Source of the DNA: Amycolatopsis sp. A133
GTDB lineage: Bacteria > Actinomycetota > Actinomycetes > Mycobacteriales > Pseudonocardiaceae
Assembly (NCBI RefSeq): GCF_031082405.1
Contig: NZ_JAVHJU010000009.1
Span: 248,001 to 312,000 of the forward strand
DNA length: 64,000 bases
Direction: 5' to 3'
Each line of letters starts with the position of its first letter. Within the stretch, counting starts at the first letter, position 1. The position numbers were made by a program, and so were the translations under genes. The notes beneath the pieces are model-generated. The model was not told where the DNA came from, did no database searches, and saw only the letters and a program-made list of their open reading frames with translations. This document shows positions 1-8,260 of the stretch, one piece after another.

Positions 1-148
1 GCACCGCGCTGACGTCGAGCTCGCGGCCGATCTGGTCGAGCACCAGCCGGTAGCCGGGGCCGTAACGCCCGGCGAGGATCCGGGCCTTGATCGTGTCGTA
101 GGCCAGCTGCGACTTGGTGACCGGTCTTCCCGCGGACGCGCCAATCAT
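1..148 (-). CDS. GntR-family transcriptional regulator, N-terminal part (runs off left edge)
   Basis: Only the first 49 codons lie in the window. They read as the start of a GntR winged helix-turn-helix: a pattern like SQLAYDTIKARILAGRYGPG followed by RLVLDQIGRELDVSA is typical of the FadR/FCD subgroup, whose C-terminal half binds a small metabolite. I chose the ATG at 148 because a TATGGT -10 element ends 7 bases before it, which suggests a leaderless mRNA; an in-frame ATG at 160 is the alternative. It is divergent from the thiamine-diphosphate enzyme at 190 and is inferred to control it. The ligand cannot be seen. Confidence 0.8.
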   Translation of the reverse strand, partial: MIGASAGRPVTKSQLAYDTIKARILAGRYGPGYRLVLDQIGRELDVSAV

Positions 149-155
149 GTAGGAA

Positions 156-167
156 ACCATATATGGT
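156..167. promoter_or_regulatory. 12-bp palindrome at the GntR / ThDP-enzyme divergent promoter
   Basis: ACCATATATGGT is a perfect palindrome. It supplies a TATGGT -10 element in both directions: 162-167 for the rightward gene (ribosome site AGGAGG at 176-181) and 161-156 for the leftward regulator. A protein bound here would block both promoters, so it is a good candidate operator for the adjacent GntR protein. The operator role is inference. Confidence 0.5.
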
Positions 168-189
168 CCGCACTCAGGAGGCCGCGCCG

Positions 190-1821
190 ATGCCGAGTTC
201 CCCGCCGTTCCCGACCGCGGCCGACCTGATCGTCGACGGGCTGCGGGCCCACGGCGTGGACACCGTCTTCGGCCTGCCCGGGGTGCAGACCTACGACCTG
301 TTCGACAGCCTCGCCCGCACGGACGGCGAGATCCGCGTGATCGGCGCGCGGCACGAGCAGACCGTCGCCTACATGGCGTTCGGGTACGCCCAGGCGACCG
401 GCCGCACCGGCGTCTGCACCGTCGTGCCCGGCCCCGGCGTCCTCAACGCGTCGGCCGCGCTGCTGTCGGCGCACGGGGCGAGCGCGCCGGTGCTGTGCCT
501 CACGAGCGAAATCCCGCGCGCCTACCTCGGCCGCGGCCTCGGGCACCTGCACGAGATGCCGGACCAGCTGGCGACGCTGCGCACGATCACGAAGTGGTCC
601 GCGCTGGTCGAGCACCCGGCGGAGGTCCCGGACGCACTGGCGACGGCGTTCCGCGAAGCGGCGGGCGGGCGGCCGCGGCCGGTCGCGCTGGCGGTGCCGT
701 GGGACGTGCTGGGGCTGCGCGCCCCGGCCGGAGCCGCCGGCCCGCTGCCGCTGCCCCGGCCGGCCGTCGACCCGGTCGCCGTCGAGAAAGCCGCCGAGCT
801 CCTCGACGGCGCGAAGCACCCGATGATCATGGTGGGCGGCGGCGCCCGGCACGCCGCCGCCGAAGTCCGGGCGCTGGCCGAGCGGCTGCAGGCGCCGGTG
901 GTGCCGTTCCGCGGCGGGCGCGGCATTGTGGGCGACGACCACCCGCTCGGCTTCACGTGCGTCTCGGGCTTCGAACGGTGGGCCGAGACCGACGTCGTGG
1001 TCGGCATCGGGTCGCGGATGGAGCTGTCCTGGTTCCGCTGGCCCGAGAAGCCCGCCGGCCTCAAGACGATCCTGCTCGACATCGATCCGCGGCAGGCGAC
1101 CCGGCTCGAAGCGGACGTCGCGATCGTCGCCGACACCGCCGACGCCACGGCGGCGCTCACCGGCGCCGTGGGTCCACAACGGACGGACCGGACGGCGGAA
1201 TTCACGGCGCTGAAAGCCACTGTGGCGGAGCGCTTCAGCGACGTCGGACCGGAGCTGGAGTACCTCCGCGCCATCCGGGACGTGCTTCCCCGCGACGGCT
1301 TCTTCGTCGAGGAGATCTGCCAGGTCGGCTTCGCGTCCTACTTCGGCTTCGAGGTCTACACCCCGCGCACGTTCGTCACCTGCGGCCACCAGGGCACGCT
1401 CGGCTTCGGCTACCCGACGGCCCTGGGCGTGCAGGCGGCCTTCCCCCGCCGGCCGGTGGTTTCGGTGGCCGGGGACGGCGGCTTCATGTTCGCCGCGCAG
1501 GAGCTCGCCACCGCCGTCCAATATGGACTCAACGTGGTGGCGGTGGTGTTCGACAACGGCAGCTACGGCAACGTCCACCTCGACCAGGAGCGGCTGTTCG
1601 AGGGCCGCGCGCTGGGCGGGCGGCTGCGGAACCCGGACTTCGCCCGCCTCGCCGAGACGTTCGGCGCGCTCGGTTTGACCGCGCGCACCCCGGACGACCT
1701 GCGCGGTGCGCTGGACAAGGCGTTCGCGGCGGGCCGGCCGGCGCTGGTGCACGTGCCGTGCGAGCTCGGCGTCGGCGCCTCGCCGTGGAAGTACCTGATG
1801 CCGAAATCGGACCGCAGCTAA
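190..1821 (+). CDS. Thiamine-diphosphate-dependent enzyme (acetolactate synthase / benzoylformate decarboxylase family)
   Basis: The 543-residue protein has the three-part layout of the ThDP decarboxylase/acetolactate synthase family. The N-terminal pyrimidine-binding domain carries the activating glutamate in GARHEQTVAYMA (about residue 55). A central domain follows, and the C-terminal domain has the cofactor motif GDGGFMFAAQEL (about 429) ending in FDNGSYGN. Such enzymes decarboxylate 2-keto acids in the cytoplasm. I chose the ATG at 190 over an upstream ATG at 163 because AGGAGG (176-181) lies 8 bases before it. The divergent GntR regulator suggests an inducible catabolic enzyme rather than housekeeping IlvB, and no small regulatory subunit is adjacent. 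The exact substrate is unknown. Confidence 0.85.
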   Translation: MPSSPPFPTAADLIVDGLRAHGVDTVFGLPGVQTYDLFDSLARTDGEIRVIGARHEQTVAYMAFGYAQATGRTGVCTVVPGPGVLNASAALLSAHGASAPVLCLTSEIPRAYLGRGLGHLHEMPDQLATLRTITKWSALVEHPAEVPDALATAFREAAGGRPRPVALAVPWDVLGLRAPAGAAGPLPLPRPAVDPVAVEKAAELLDGAKHPMIMVGGGARHAAAEVRALAERLQAPVVPFRGGRGIVGDDHPLGFTCVSGFERWAETDVVVGIGSRMELSWFRWPEKPAGLKTILLDIDPRQATRLEADVAIVADTADATAALTGAVGPQRTDRTAEFTALKATVAERFSDVGPELEYLRAIRDVLPRDGFFVEEICQVGFASYFGFEVYTPRTFVTCGHQGTLGFGYPTALGVQAAFPRRPVVSVAGDGGFMFAAQELATAVQYGLNVVAVVFDNGSYGNVHLDQERLFEGRALGGRLRNPDFARLAETFGALGLTARTPDDLRGALDKAFAAGRPALVHVPCELGVGASPWKYLMPKSDRS

Positions 1822-3203
1822 CCGGCGGCGAGGCGCTCCAGCACGGCGAAGACCCGGTCGACGTCCGCCGTGGTCGTCCGCCTGTTGCTGAAGGCGGCGC
1901 GCAACGCCGGACGGCCGTCGTACACCGTCGGTGTGAGGAACGTGGTCCCGTCCTCGGCGATGGCGCGCACGAGGGCGTCGATCCGGTCCTGCGTGACCTC
2001 GCCGGCCGGGGTGAAGCAGACGACGTTGAGCCGTACCGGCGCGAGCAGCTGCCAGCGGGGTGAGCCGTCGATCCGCGTGCCCAGGTCCCGGGCCAGCGAG
2101 ACGCAGCGCTCGACGATCTCGCGGTGCCCGGCGCGGCCGTACGCCACGAGCGAGAACCAGGCCGGGAGCGCGCGCAGCCGCCGGGAGTTCTCCGGCGTGA
2201 GGTGCAGGAAGTCGGGGGTCTCCCCGATCTCGCCCAGGTAGGCCGCGTTGTTGCTGAAGACGCGCAGCTGCAGGTCGCGGCGGCGGGTGAACTGGACGGC
2301 CGAGTCGTAGGGCACGTTGAGCCACTTGTGCAGGTCGACGACCACCGAGTCGGCTTGCTCGAGGCCGGCGGTGAGCGCCGCGTGCTCCGGGGCCAGCGCG
2401 GCGAACCCGCCGAACGCGGCGTCGACGTGCAGCCAGAAGTCGTACCGCTGTTTGAGCGCGGCGATCGCCCGCAGGTCGTCGAAGTCGACGGTGTTGACGG
2501 TCCCCGCGTTCGCAACGACGATGGCCGGGCCGTCGAGCGTCTCGAGCGCTTCGGCGAGTTTCGCGACATCGACGGCTTCGCGGCCGGGGAGCACCGGCAC
2601 CTTCCGCAGCGCGGAGCGGCCCATGCCGAGGAACGACAGGGCCTTCAGCACGCTCGAGTGCGGCGAACCGGACAGCACGGTGACGGGACCGAGCGCGGCG
2701 GCGCCTTCGGCGGAGACGCTCACCCCCGCCCGTTCGCCGAGCCACTCTCGGGCGATGGCCAGGCCGGTCACCGTGGACATGGTGGCCCCGGTGACGAACG
2801 CGCCGGAGAAGTCCGGCCCCAGCCCGAACAGTTCGGCCAGCCAGCCGACGGTCTCGCGTTCCAGGTCCTGGGCCGAGGAGTCCATCCCGCTGGCGGAATT
2901 CTGGTCGTAGGCCGCGGTGAGCCAGTCCCCGGCCAGCGAGGCCGGCGTCGCCCCACCGGTGACGAAGCCGAGGTACCGCGGGCCGGCGCCGGCGGCGAAG
3001 CCGGGTTCCCAGCGCCGCGCGAACTCCTCCAGCGCACCCCGCGCCCCGGTGCCATCGAGCGGCAGAGGAGCCGGCTCCACGGCCACGGGCGGAACGGCGG
3101 CCGCCCGCTCGCCCAGCCCGGCGAGCGCCTCACCCGCGAATTTGCTCGCGGCATCAAGAAGATCGGGCAGGGAGTTCAGATCATCGGCAAGCCTCGGGTC
3201 CAT
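1818..3203 (-). CDS. PLP-dependent group II decarboxylase-family protein
   Basis: This 461-residue protein belongs to the aromatic-L-amino-acid / glutamate decarboxylase-like fold. The PLP-binding lysine is in VVDLHKWLNVPYD (about residue 294), preceded by HVDAAFGGFAAL, where the aspartate contacts the pyridine nitrogen. GATMSTVTGLAIARE is the phosphate-binding region. Family members decarboxylate amino acids; the substrate here is unknown, and some relatives are annotated as aminotransferases. TAGCGT at 3215-3210 sits 6 bases before the ATG, so the mRNA is probably leaderless. Its stop codon overlaps that of the convergent ThDP gene by 4 bases (CTAA). No partner gene suggests a pathway. Confidence 0.8.
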   Translation of the reverse strand: MDPRLADDLNSLPDLLDAASKFAGEALAGLGERAAAVPPVAVEPAPLPLDGTGARGALEEFARRWEPGFAAGAGPRYLGFVTGGATPASLAGDWLTAAYDQNSASGMDSSAQDLERETVGWLAELFGLGPDFSGAFVTGATMSTVTGLAIAREWLGERAGVSVSAEGAAALGPVTVLSGSPHSSVLKALSFLGMGRSALRKVPVLPGREAVDVAKLAEALETLDGPAIVVANAGTVNTVDFDDLRAIAALKQRYDFWLHVDAAFGGFAALAPEHAALTAGLEQADSVVVDLHKWLNVPYDSAVQFTRRRDLQLRVFSNNAAYLGEIGETPDFLHLTPENSRRLRALPAWFSLVAYGRAGHREIVERCVSLARDLGTRIDGSPRWQLLAPVRLNVVCFTPAGEVTQDRIDALVRAIAEDGTTFLTPTVYDGRPALRAAFSNRRTTTADVDRVFAVLERLAAG

Positions 3204-3209
3204 GCCCCG

Positions 3210-3215
3210 ACGCTA
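3210..3215 (-). promoter_or_regulatory. -10 element for the PLP decarboxylase (leaderless)
   Basis: TAGCGT on the minus strand lies 6 bases upstream of the ATG at 3203, the spacing expected when transcription starts at the start codon. Confidence 0.5.
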
Positions 3216-3276
3216 GGCGCGCCAACGCCCGCCTGTCGCGGGCCAATCCCCCAAAACTGGCCCGTTCCCCCAGGCC

Positions 3277-3370
3277 GTGATGCCCGCCCAATCACGCGTG
3301 ATGCCCCCGCAATCACGCAAGATGCCCCGCCAATCACGCGAGATGCCCCGCCAGGCACGCGAGATGCCCG
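3277..3370. repeat. Four ~21-bp tandem units with palindromic core (class A)
   Basis: Four direct units of about 21 bp of the type CCAATCACGCGTGATGCCCC fill this space; later copies degrade the palindrome (CGCAAGATG, CGCGAGATG). The first unit contains the perfect palindrome ATCACGCGTGAT. The same unit occurs in inverted orientation at 58.6 kb. The array lies between the divergent 5' ends of the decarboxylase and the upstream PAP2 3' end. No coding sequence is visible from 3204 to 3466. Confidence 0.75.
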
Positions 3371-3466
3371 TCCCCGCACACAAACTCCGGGATCGACCTT
3401 CACCCTCCGCAGTGGTCGCGGAGGCCCGGGTGTAGATGCGGGCGCGGCCGCTCGGCGTGCGTCCGG

Positions 3467-4369
3467 TCACCGTCGCCGGAGGCGGCGGACGCGGCTCTCG
3501 GCCGGGTCGAACGTCACCCGGCGCAACGGTCCCGTCAGCAACAGCACCACCGCCATCGCCGACAGCCCCGCCAGCACCATCGCGGCGACGAACTGGGCCG
3601 CGCCCGACGTCGCCGTCGACAGGACCGCGAAGCCCGCCAGCACCAGCGCCGGTGGGGCCAGGAAGCCCGTCGACACCGGAACCCACGGCACCCGGTCACC
3701 GTCGGGGCGGCGGGCGGACACCACCGCCGCCCCGGCGCAGGTGACCGCCGCGACCAGCAAGCAGCCGCCGACGGTGTCGCTCAACCGGTGCCAGCCCAGG
3801 GCCACCGCTGCCGCCGAGACCCAGGCGACGCCGAAGCCGCCCGTCACCAGGGCCGGCAGGCGGTACCTGCGGGGCAGGACGATCGCGAGCGCCACCAGCA
3901 CGGCCATCGCCGCGCTCACGTGGCCGCTCGGGAAGCTGTTGTGGCCCGCCACGCCGAGGCGGTCGCCGGTGCTCGGCCGCTCCAGGACGTACAGCTTGAG
4001 CAGCTGCGCCACCACCAGAGGCGCGGCGAGCAGCACCAAGGCCATCACGCCGAGGGCGAGCCGCCGCCGCACCAGGGAGATCACCACGAGCAGCACCGCC
4101 ACCCCGCCGAGCACGACCACCAGGTCGGCCTCCCGCAGCGGGGCCGCCCAGTCCACTGTGGTCCCCGCGGACTGGGCACTGCGGACGACGCCGTTCTCGA
4201 CGCCGCGGCCGGCCTCCGTGCGGACGAAGAGCAGGTAGGCCGCGACGAACGCGAGGGCGAACCCGGCCGCGCTCGCGGCGAGCACCGCCGTGCGGGACGC
4301 CGCGCGGGTCACCGGCGCGGAGCCGGCCGGGCGGGCGGCGGGGGGAGCCTCGAAGAAGATCACTGCCAT
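3467..4369 (-). CDS. PAP2-family membrane phosphatase
   Basis: The 300-residue protein has about six hydrophobic segments and the three PAP2 signatures in order: KLYVLERP (motif 1), NSFPSGHVSAAMAV (motif 2, with the catalytic-relay histidine) and VALGWHRLSDTVGG (motif 3, in which the usual S-R is replaced by L-G but the nucleophilic histidine and following aspartate remain). Family members remove phosphate from lipid phosphates such as undecaprenyl diphosphate or phosphatidate at the membrane. A CAGACT element 7 bases before the ATG suggests a leaderless start. It is divergent from the response regulator at 4480. The substrate is not predictable from the sequence. Confidence 0.85.
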   Translation of the reverse strand: MAVIFFEAPPAARPAGSAPVTRAASRTAVLAASAAGFALAFVAAYLLFVRTEAGRGVENGVVRSAQSAGTTVDWAAPLREADLVVVLGGVAVLLVVISLVRRRLALGVMALVLLAAPLVVAQLLKLYVLERPSTGDRLGVAGHNSFPSGHVSAAMAVLVALAIVLPRRYRLPALVTGGFGVAWVSAAAVALGWHRLSDTVGGCLLVAAVTCAGAAVVSARRPDGDRVPWVPVSTGFLAPPALVLAGFAVLSTATSGAAQFVAAMVLAGLSAMAVVLLLTGPLRRVTFDPAESRVRRLRRR

Positions 4370-4479
4370 GTCCCCGAGTCTGGGACGCGGTTTTCGAGAT
4401 CCCGTCAGCGCGATGTCATGGTTTTGCTACAAGATCCGCCCGGGTCGCCATGACGTGCGCTTTTCCGAATAATGGCGCC

Positions 4480-5169
4480 GTGGCCGAGGTACTGGTGGTA
4501 GAGGACGACGCGGCGGTGCGGGAAGGGCTGCAGCTGGCCCTGCGCCGGCAGGGACACGTGGTGCACACCGCGGAATCGGGCGAGCTCGGCATCGAGGTGC
4601 TCGTGCACCAGCGGCCCGACATCGTCGTGCTCGACCTGATGCTGCCCGGCATGGACGGCTTCGAGACCTGCCGCCGGATGCGGGCGGCGGGTTCGATCCC
4701 GATCATCATGCTCACCGCGCGCAGCGACGACTTCGACGTCGTGGCGGGGCTCGAAGCGGGCGCGGACGACTACGTCGCCAAGCCGGTCGAGCCGCGGGTG
4801 CTGGACGCGCGGATCCGGGCGGTGCTGCGCCGGGCCGTCGGCGACCGGCCGGGCGAGCCGGCGGCGGCCGAGGAACGGCACGGCGATCTGGTGATCGACC
4901 GGGCCGCGCTCGAGGTCACAAAAAACGGTGCGCCGGTTTCGCTGACCCCGACCGAGCTGAAGCTGCTGCTGGAGCTCTCGCGCACGCCCGGGCAGGTGTA
5001 CAGCCGCCAGCAGATCCTCTCCGCCGTCTGGGACCACGACTACCTCGGCGACTCCCGGCTCGTCGACGCGTGCGTGCAGCGGCTGCGCGCGAAGATCGAG
5101 GACGTGCCGGCGAAGCCGGAGCACGTGCAGACCGTCCGGGGGTTCGGCTACCGGTTCGGCCGGTCGTGA
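4480..5169 (+). CDS. OmpR/PhoB-type response regulator
   Basis: The 229-residue protein has a receiver domain with acidic pair EDD (8-10), phospho-acceptor D52 in VVLDLMLPG and the conserved lysine in YVAKPVEP. A winged-helix DNA-binding domain follows (VSLTPTELKLLLELSRTPGQVYSR to VQTVRGFGYRF). I chose the GTG at 4480 because it begins the conserved receiver strand; an in-frame ATG at 4450 would add ten unconserved residues. AATAAT at 4468-4473 is a possible leaderless -10. The stop overlaps the kinase start (GTGA at 5166-5169), so the two are translationally coupled. Its targets are unknown; the operon ends in a lipoprotein, which suggests envelope sensing. Confidence 0.9.
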   Translation: MAEVLVVEDDAAVREGLQLALRRQGHVVHTAESGELGIEVLVHQRPDIVVLDLMLPGMDGFETCRRMRAAGSIPIIMLTARSDDFDVVAGLEAGADDYVAKPVEPRVLDARIRAVLRRAVGDRPGEPAAAEERHGDLVIDRAALEVTKNGAPVSLTPTELKLLLELSRTPGQVYSRQQILSAVWDHDYLGDSRLVDACVQRLRAKIEDVPAKPEHVQTVRGFGYRFGRS

Positions 5170-6575
5170 CCGCGCCGCAGATCCGGTCGTGGCTCGCCGG
5201 CCTGCGGCCCCGGCTGGTCGCCGCCTTCGCGGTCATCATGATCCTCGGCGCCACCACCGCGGCCGGCGCGAGTTACGTCTTCGCGCGCCGGGCCATCCTG
5301 GAAGGCGTCCAGGACCAGACGATGCTGAAGCTGCGCGACCAGATCGTCGCGTACCTGCCCACCGTGTCGCTGCCGCCGTCCCAGGCCACGCTCGACGCCT
5401 TCGCGACGGCCCTCAAGTCCAGCAACGCGCTCGTCGTCTACCGCGACCTGCACTCGTCGACGGGCCTGTCGATCGACGACGTGCCGGGCGATCTGCGCCA
5501 GGCCGTGGCGACGACCACCACCATCCAGTTCCAGCGCGTCGACGTCCAGGGCTTCCCGCTGTTCTACGTCGGCGTCCCGGTGCAGACCGGCAGCGGCAGG
5601 CCCAGCGGCCTGGAGGTCTACGCGATGGCGCGGCTGACCGACCAGCAGGAGGCGATCGACGAGCTGGCCCGCAACGCCTGGTTGTACTCCGCGCTCGTCC
5701 TGCCGTTCGCGGTCGGGGTCGCGCTGCTCGCGGCCCGGCAGGTGCTGCGGCCGGTGCGCGCGCTGAACACCGCGGCGAGCCAGCTCGGCCGCGGGCGGCT
5801 GGACGTGCGGCTGCGCGCGAAGGGGTCCGACGAGCTCGCGCAGCTGGTCACGACGTTCAACCACACCGCCGCGGAGCTGGAGCGCACGGTGGGCACCCTG
5901 CGCACGATGGAGGCCGACGCGCGGCGGTTCGTCGCCGACGTCTCCCACGAGCTGCGGACCCCGCTGGCGGCGATGAACGCGGTCACCGACGTCCTCGACG
6001 AGGACGCCGAACAGCTGCCGCCGGACACCGCGGTCGCGGCGCGGCTGGTGTCGGCCGAGACGCGGCGGCTGACCCGGCTGGTGCAGGACCTGATCGAGAT
6101 CTCCCGGTTCGACGCCGGGCGGGCGGAACTGCGCCGGGAGGAGCTCGACGTCGCCGCGGCGATCACCGACAGCCTCGCCGCCCGCGGCTGGGAACCCGGA
6201 GCCGACCTGGTCGCCGACTTGCCGCCGGGGATCATCGCCCGGCTCGACCGGCGGCGGCTCGACATCGTCGTGGCGAACCTGGTCGGCAACGCGCTGCGGC
6301 ACGGCGCGCCGCCGGTCGAGGTGGTGCTGCGGCGGGACCGCGGTGACGTCGTGTGCACCGTCACCGACCACGGGCCGGGGATCCCCGCCGACGTCCTGCC
6401 GCGGGTGTTCGACCGCTTCACCAAGGCCGACACCGCCCGCGCCCGGTCCGAGGGCAGCGGCCTCGGGCTCTCGATCGCGCGGGAGAACGCGCGGCTGCAC
6501 GGCGGCGACATCGTCGCGGCCAACACCGGCACCGGCGCCCGGTTCGAGCTGCGCCTGCCCCGGGAGGCACCGTGA
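5166..6575 (+). CDS. Membrane sensor histidine kinase
   Basis: This 469-residue kinase has a transmembrane segment near 14-37, an extracellular sensor domain of about 130 residues, a second membrane helix near 170-190 and a HAMP domain. The HisKA domain has phosphorylated histidine about 261 in FVADVSHELRTPLAAM. The HATPase domain shows DIVVANLVGNALRHG (N box), GPGIP (G1), FDRFTKAD (F box) and GSGLGLSIA (G2). All catalytic motifs look intact. It starts with the GTG inside the stop of the response regulator and its own stop overlaps the lipoprotein start, giving a tightly coupled three-gene operon. The signal it senses is not known. Confidence 0.9.
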   Translation: MTAPQIRSWLAGLRPRLVAAFAVIMILGATTAAGASYVFARRAILEGVQDQTMLKLRDQIVAYLPTVSLPPSQATLDAFATALKSSNALVVYRDLHSSTGLSIDDVPGDLRQAVATTTTIQFQRVDVQGFPLFYVGVPVQTGSGRPSGLEVYAMARLTDQQEAIDELARNAWLYSALVLPFAVGVALLAARQVLRPVRALNTAASQLGRGRLDVRLRAKGSDELAQLVTTFNHTAAELERTVGTLRTMEADARRFVADVSHELRTPLAAMNAVTDVLDEDAEQLPPDTAVAARLVSAETRRLTRLVQDLIEISRFDAGRAELRREELDVAAAITDSLAARGWEPGADLVADLPPGIIARLDRRRLDIVVANLVGNALRHGAPPVEVVLRRDRGDVVCTVTDHGPGIPADVLPRVFDRFTKADTARARSEGSGLGLSIARENARLHGGDIVAANTGTGARFELRLPREAP

Positions 6576-7057
6576 AGAAACTCGCCGTCCTCGCGGTGCT
6601 GCTGCTGGTGAGCGCGTGCGGGATCAAACCGACGCCGGTGCTTCAAGCCGGCCCGGCGCCGACCCTGCGGAGCCCGGCGAGCGAGGGCCGCGGCACCGAC
6701 CTGATCCTCTACTTCGTGCTCGCCGACCGGGTGACCCCGGTGGTGCGGCCCTCCGCCGGAGTGGTGGGCATCGAGTCCGCGCTGACGATGCTGCTGGACG
6801 GACCGTCCACCGACGAGGAGGCCGGCGGGTACGAGACGGCGCTGCCCCGCCTCTCCGGCGCGATCACCTCGACCCCCGGCCCGCCGACGACGATCACCGT
6901 CCCGTTCCCGCTGCGGCCGATCACCGGCGCCGGGATCAACCAGCTGGTCTGCACCGCGTTCGCGGCGCTGGCCGCCCAAGGCGGGTACACCGTCGACGGC
7001 ACCGTCGCGCTCGCCGGGCCGGACGTCCTGCTGCCCTATCAGACGTGTCAGGCCTGA
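6572..7057 (+). CDS. Small lipoprotein of the two-component operon
   Basis: The 161-residue protein begins MKKLAVLAVLLLVSACG, a lipoprotein signal peptide with lipobox VSAC (cysteine about residue 16), so it is predicted to be anchored outside the membrane. The mature part (VTPVVRPSAGVVGIESALTM and LLDGPSTDEEAGGYETALP) loosely resembles GerMN-type domains of actinobacterial lipoproteins; that match is weak. It overlaps the kinase by 4 bases. Actinobacterial response regulator/kinase/lipoprotein sets (MtrAB-LpqB, CseABC) use the lipoprotein to tune the kinase, and a similar role is inferred here. Confidence 0.8.
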   Translation: MKKLAVLAVLLLVSACGIKPTPVLQAGPAPTLRSPASEGRGTDLILYFVLADRVTPVVRPSAGVVGIESALTMLLDGPSTDEEAGGYETALPRLSGAITSTPGPPTTITVPFPLRPITGAGINQLVCTAFAALAAQGGYTVDGTVALAGPDVLLPYQTCQA

Positions 7058-7087
7058 GCGCGGATGTCGACATAGCGGCAAGCCGCC

Positions 7088-7678
7088 TCAGCCGGGGTAG
7101 GGCCGCGCCGCCCGGGCCTCGGTCAGCGACCGGGCCCACCAGCCCAGCTGGTCGAGCAGCGCCTTCGCCGCGACGCCCGCCGCGTCGTCGTCCGGCAAGC
7201 CGTCCTCGCCGAACCGGGCCTGGGCGCCGTGGAAGCTGACCGTTTCGCGGATGGTGACCGCGTGGAGCTCCGCGAAAACCGCGCGCAGGTGCTCGACCGC
7301 GCGCAACCCGCCGGAAATCCCGCCGTAGGACACAAAAGCGACCGGCTTGGCCCGCCATTCGGGCCGGTGCCAGTCGATGGCGTTCTTGAGCGAGGCCGGG
7401 TAGCTGTGGTTGTACTCCGGGGTGACCACGACGAACGCGTCCGCGGCTTCCAGCCGCGGGGCCACCTTCGCGACTTCGGCGACGACTGCCGCCGGCGGCG
7501 TGGCGCCGAACGCCGGCATGACCAGCGGGAGATCGGGCTCGGCGAGGTCGACGACGTCGACTTCGAAGCCGCCGTGCGCGTCCGCGACACCGGCCAGCCA
7601 GTCCGCCACCACCGGACCGAACCGTCCTTCCCGGACACTTCCCACGATCACCGCGACCCGCACCGGTACTTCCGACAC
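7088..7678 (-). CDS. NAD(P)H-dependent FMN reductase, SoxR-linked
   Basis: A 196-residue flavodoxin-fold reductase: the FMN phosphate loop is GSVREGRFG near the N terminus, and TPEYNHSYPASLKNAIDWH forms the second FMN/active-site segment. Family members reduce FMN, quinones or azo dyes with NAD(P)H. I chose the GTG at 7678, which follows GAGGAGGAA at very short spacing; an upstream start at 7717 would add 13 unconserved residues and run into the SoxR box region. The gene is divergent from soxR with the SoxR box between them, so it is predicted to be induced by redox-cycling compounds, as reported for an FMN reductase in the Streptomyces SoxR regulon. Confidence 0.87.
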   Translation of the reverse strand: MSEVPVRVAVIVGSVREGRFGPVVADWLAGVADAHGGFEVDVVDLAEPDLPLVMPAFGATPPAAVVAEVAKVAPRLEAADAFVVVTPEYNHSYPASLKNAIDWHRPEWRAKPVAFVSYGGISGGLRAVEHLRAVFAELHAVTIRETVSFHGAQARFGEDGLPDDDAAGVAAKALLDQLGWWARSLTEARAARPYPG

Positions 7679-7726
7679 ACTTCCTCCTCGGCACGCAGGC
7701 GTTGTTGCCTTCCGCACCAGGATGAG

Positions 7727-7746
7727 ACTTCAAGTTCGCTTGAAGT
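7727..7746. promoter_or_regulatory. SoxR box
   Basis: ACTTCAAG-TTCG-CTTGAAGT is an inverted repeat with perfect 8-bp arms, matching the known SoxR operator pattern (CCTCAAGTTNACTTGAGG and variants). It lies between soxR and the divergent FMN reductase and can serve both. Confidence 0.88.
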
Positions 7747-7776
7747 CAAGCGTGCCGCTGTGGTTGGGTGTCGGCC

Positions 7777-8259
7777 ATGGTGAACGCCACGGCCCGGCCG
7801 CTGCCCGACCTGACGGTCGGCGAACTCTCCCGGCGCAGCGGAGTACCCGCGTCGGCCCTGCGCTTCTACGAGGACGAGGGCCTCATCAACAGCCGCCGCA
7901 CCGCGGGCAACCAGCGGCGCTACTGCCGGGACACGCTGCGGCGGGTGACCTTCATCCGGATGTCCCAGCGGGTCGGCATGCCGCTGTCGAAGATCCGGGA
8001 AGTGCTTGCCCTGCTGCCCGACGACCGCACGCCCACCCGCGCGGACTGGGCGCGGATCTCCCGCTGCTGGCAGGACGACCTGAACGCGCGGATCCGCCAG
8101 ATGCAACAGCTGCGCGACCAGCTGGACGACTGCATCGGCTGCGGCTGCATGTCACTGGCCAAGTGCCGGCTCGCGAACCCGGGCGACCGGCTCGGTGCCG
8201 ACGGCCCGGGTCCGCAGCGGCTGGCCGACCACCGCGGCGAGGGCTACGAGGCCTGCTGA
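7777..8259 (+). CDS. soxR: Redox-sensitive MerR-family activator SoxR
   Basis: The 160-residue protein has a MerR helix-turn-helix (VGELSRRSGVPASALRFYEDEGLI), a dimerisation helix and the [2Fe-2S] cysteine cluster CIGCGCMSLAKC. With the ATG at 7777 the cysteines fall at 119, 122, 124 and 130, exactly as in E. coli SoxR, which supports this start over the in-frame GTG at 7768. Oxidation of the cluster switches the bound protein to an activating form. The adjacent FMN reductase and intervening SoxR box fit the actinobacterial pattern, in which SoxR responds to redox-active metabolites rather than controlling soxS. Confidence 0.95.
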   Translation: MVNATARPLPDLTVGELSRRSGVPASALRFYEDEGLINSRRTAGNQRRYCRDTLRRVTFIRMSQRVGMPLSKIREVLALLPDDRTPTRADWARISRCWQDDLNARIRQMQQLRDQLDDCIGCGCMSLAKCRLANPGDRLGADGPGPQRLADHRGEGYEAC

Positions 8260-8260
8260 G

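Noticed and set aside
145..2745. An 866-codon minus-strand frame across the ThDP gene
   Set aside because: Arginine-rich shadow frame; the plus-strand ThDP motifs and minus-strand decarboxylase (other frame) explain the sequence.
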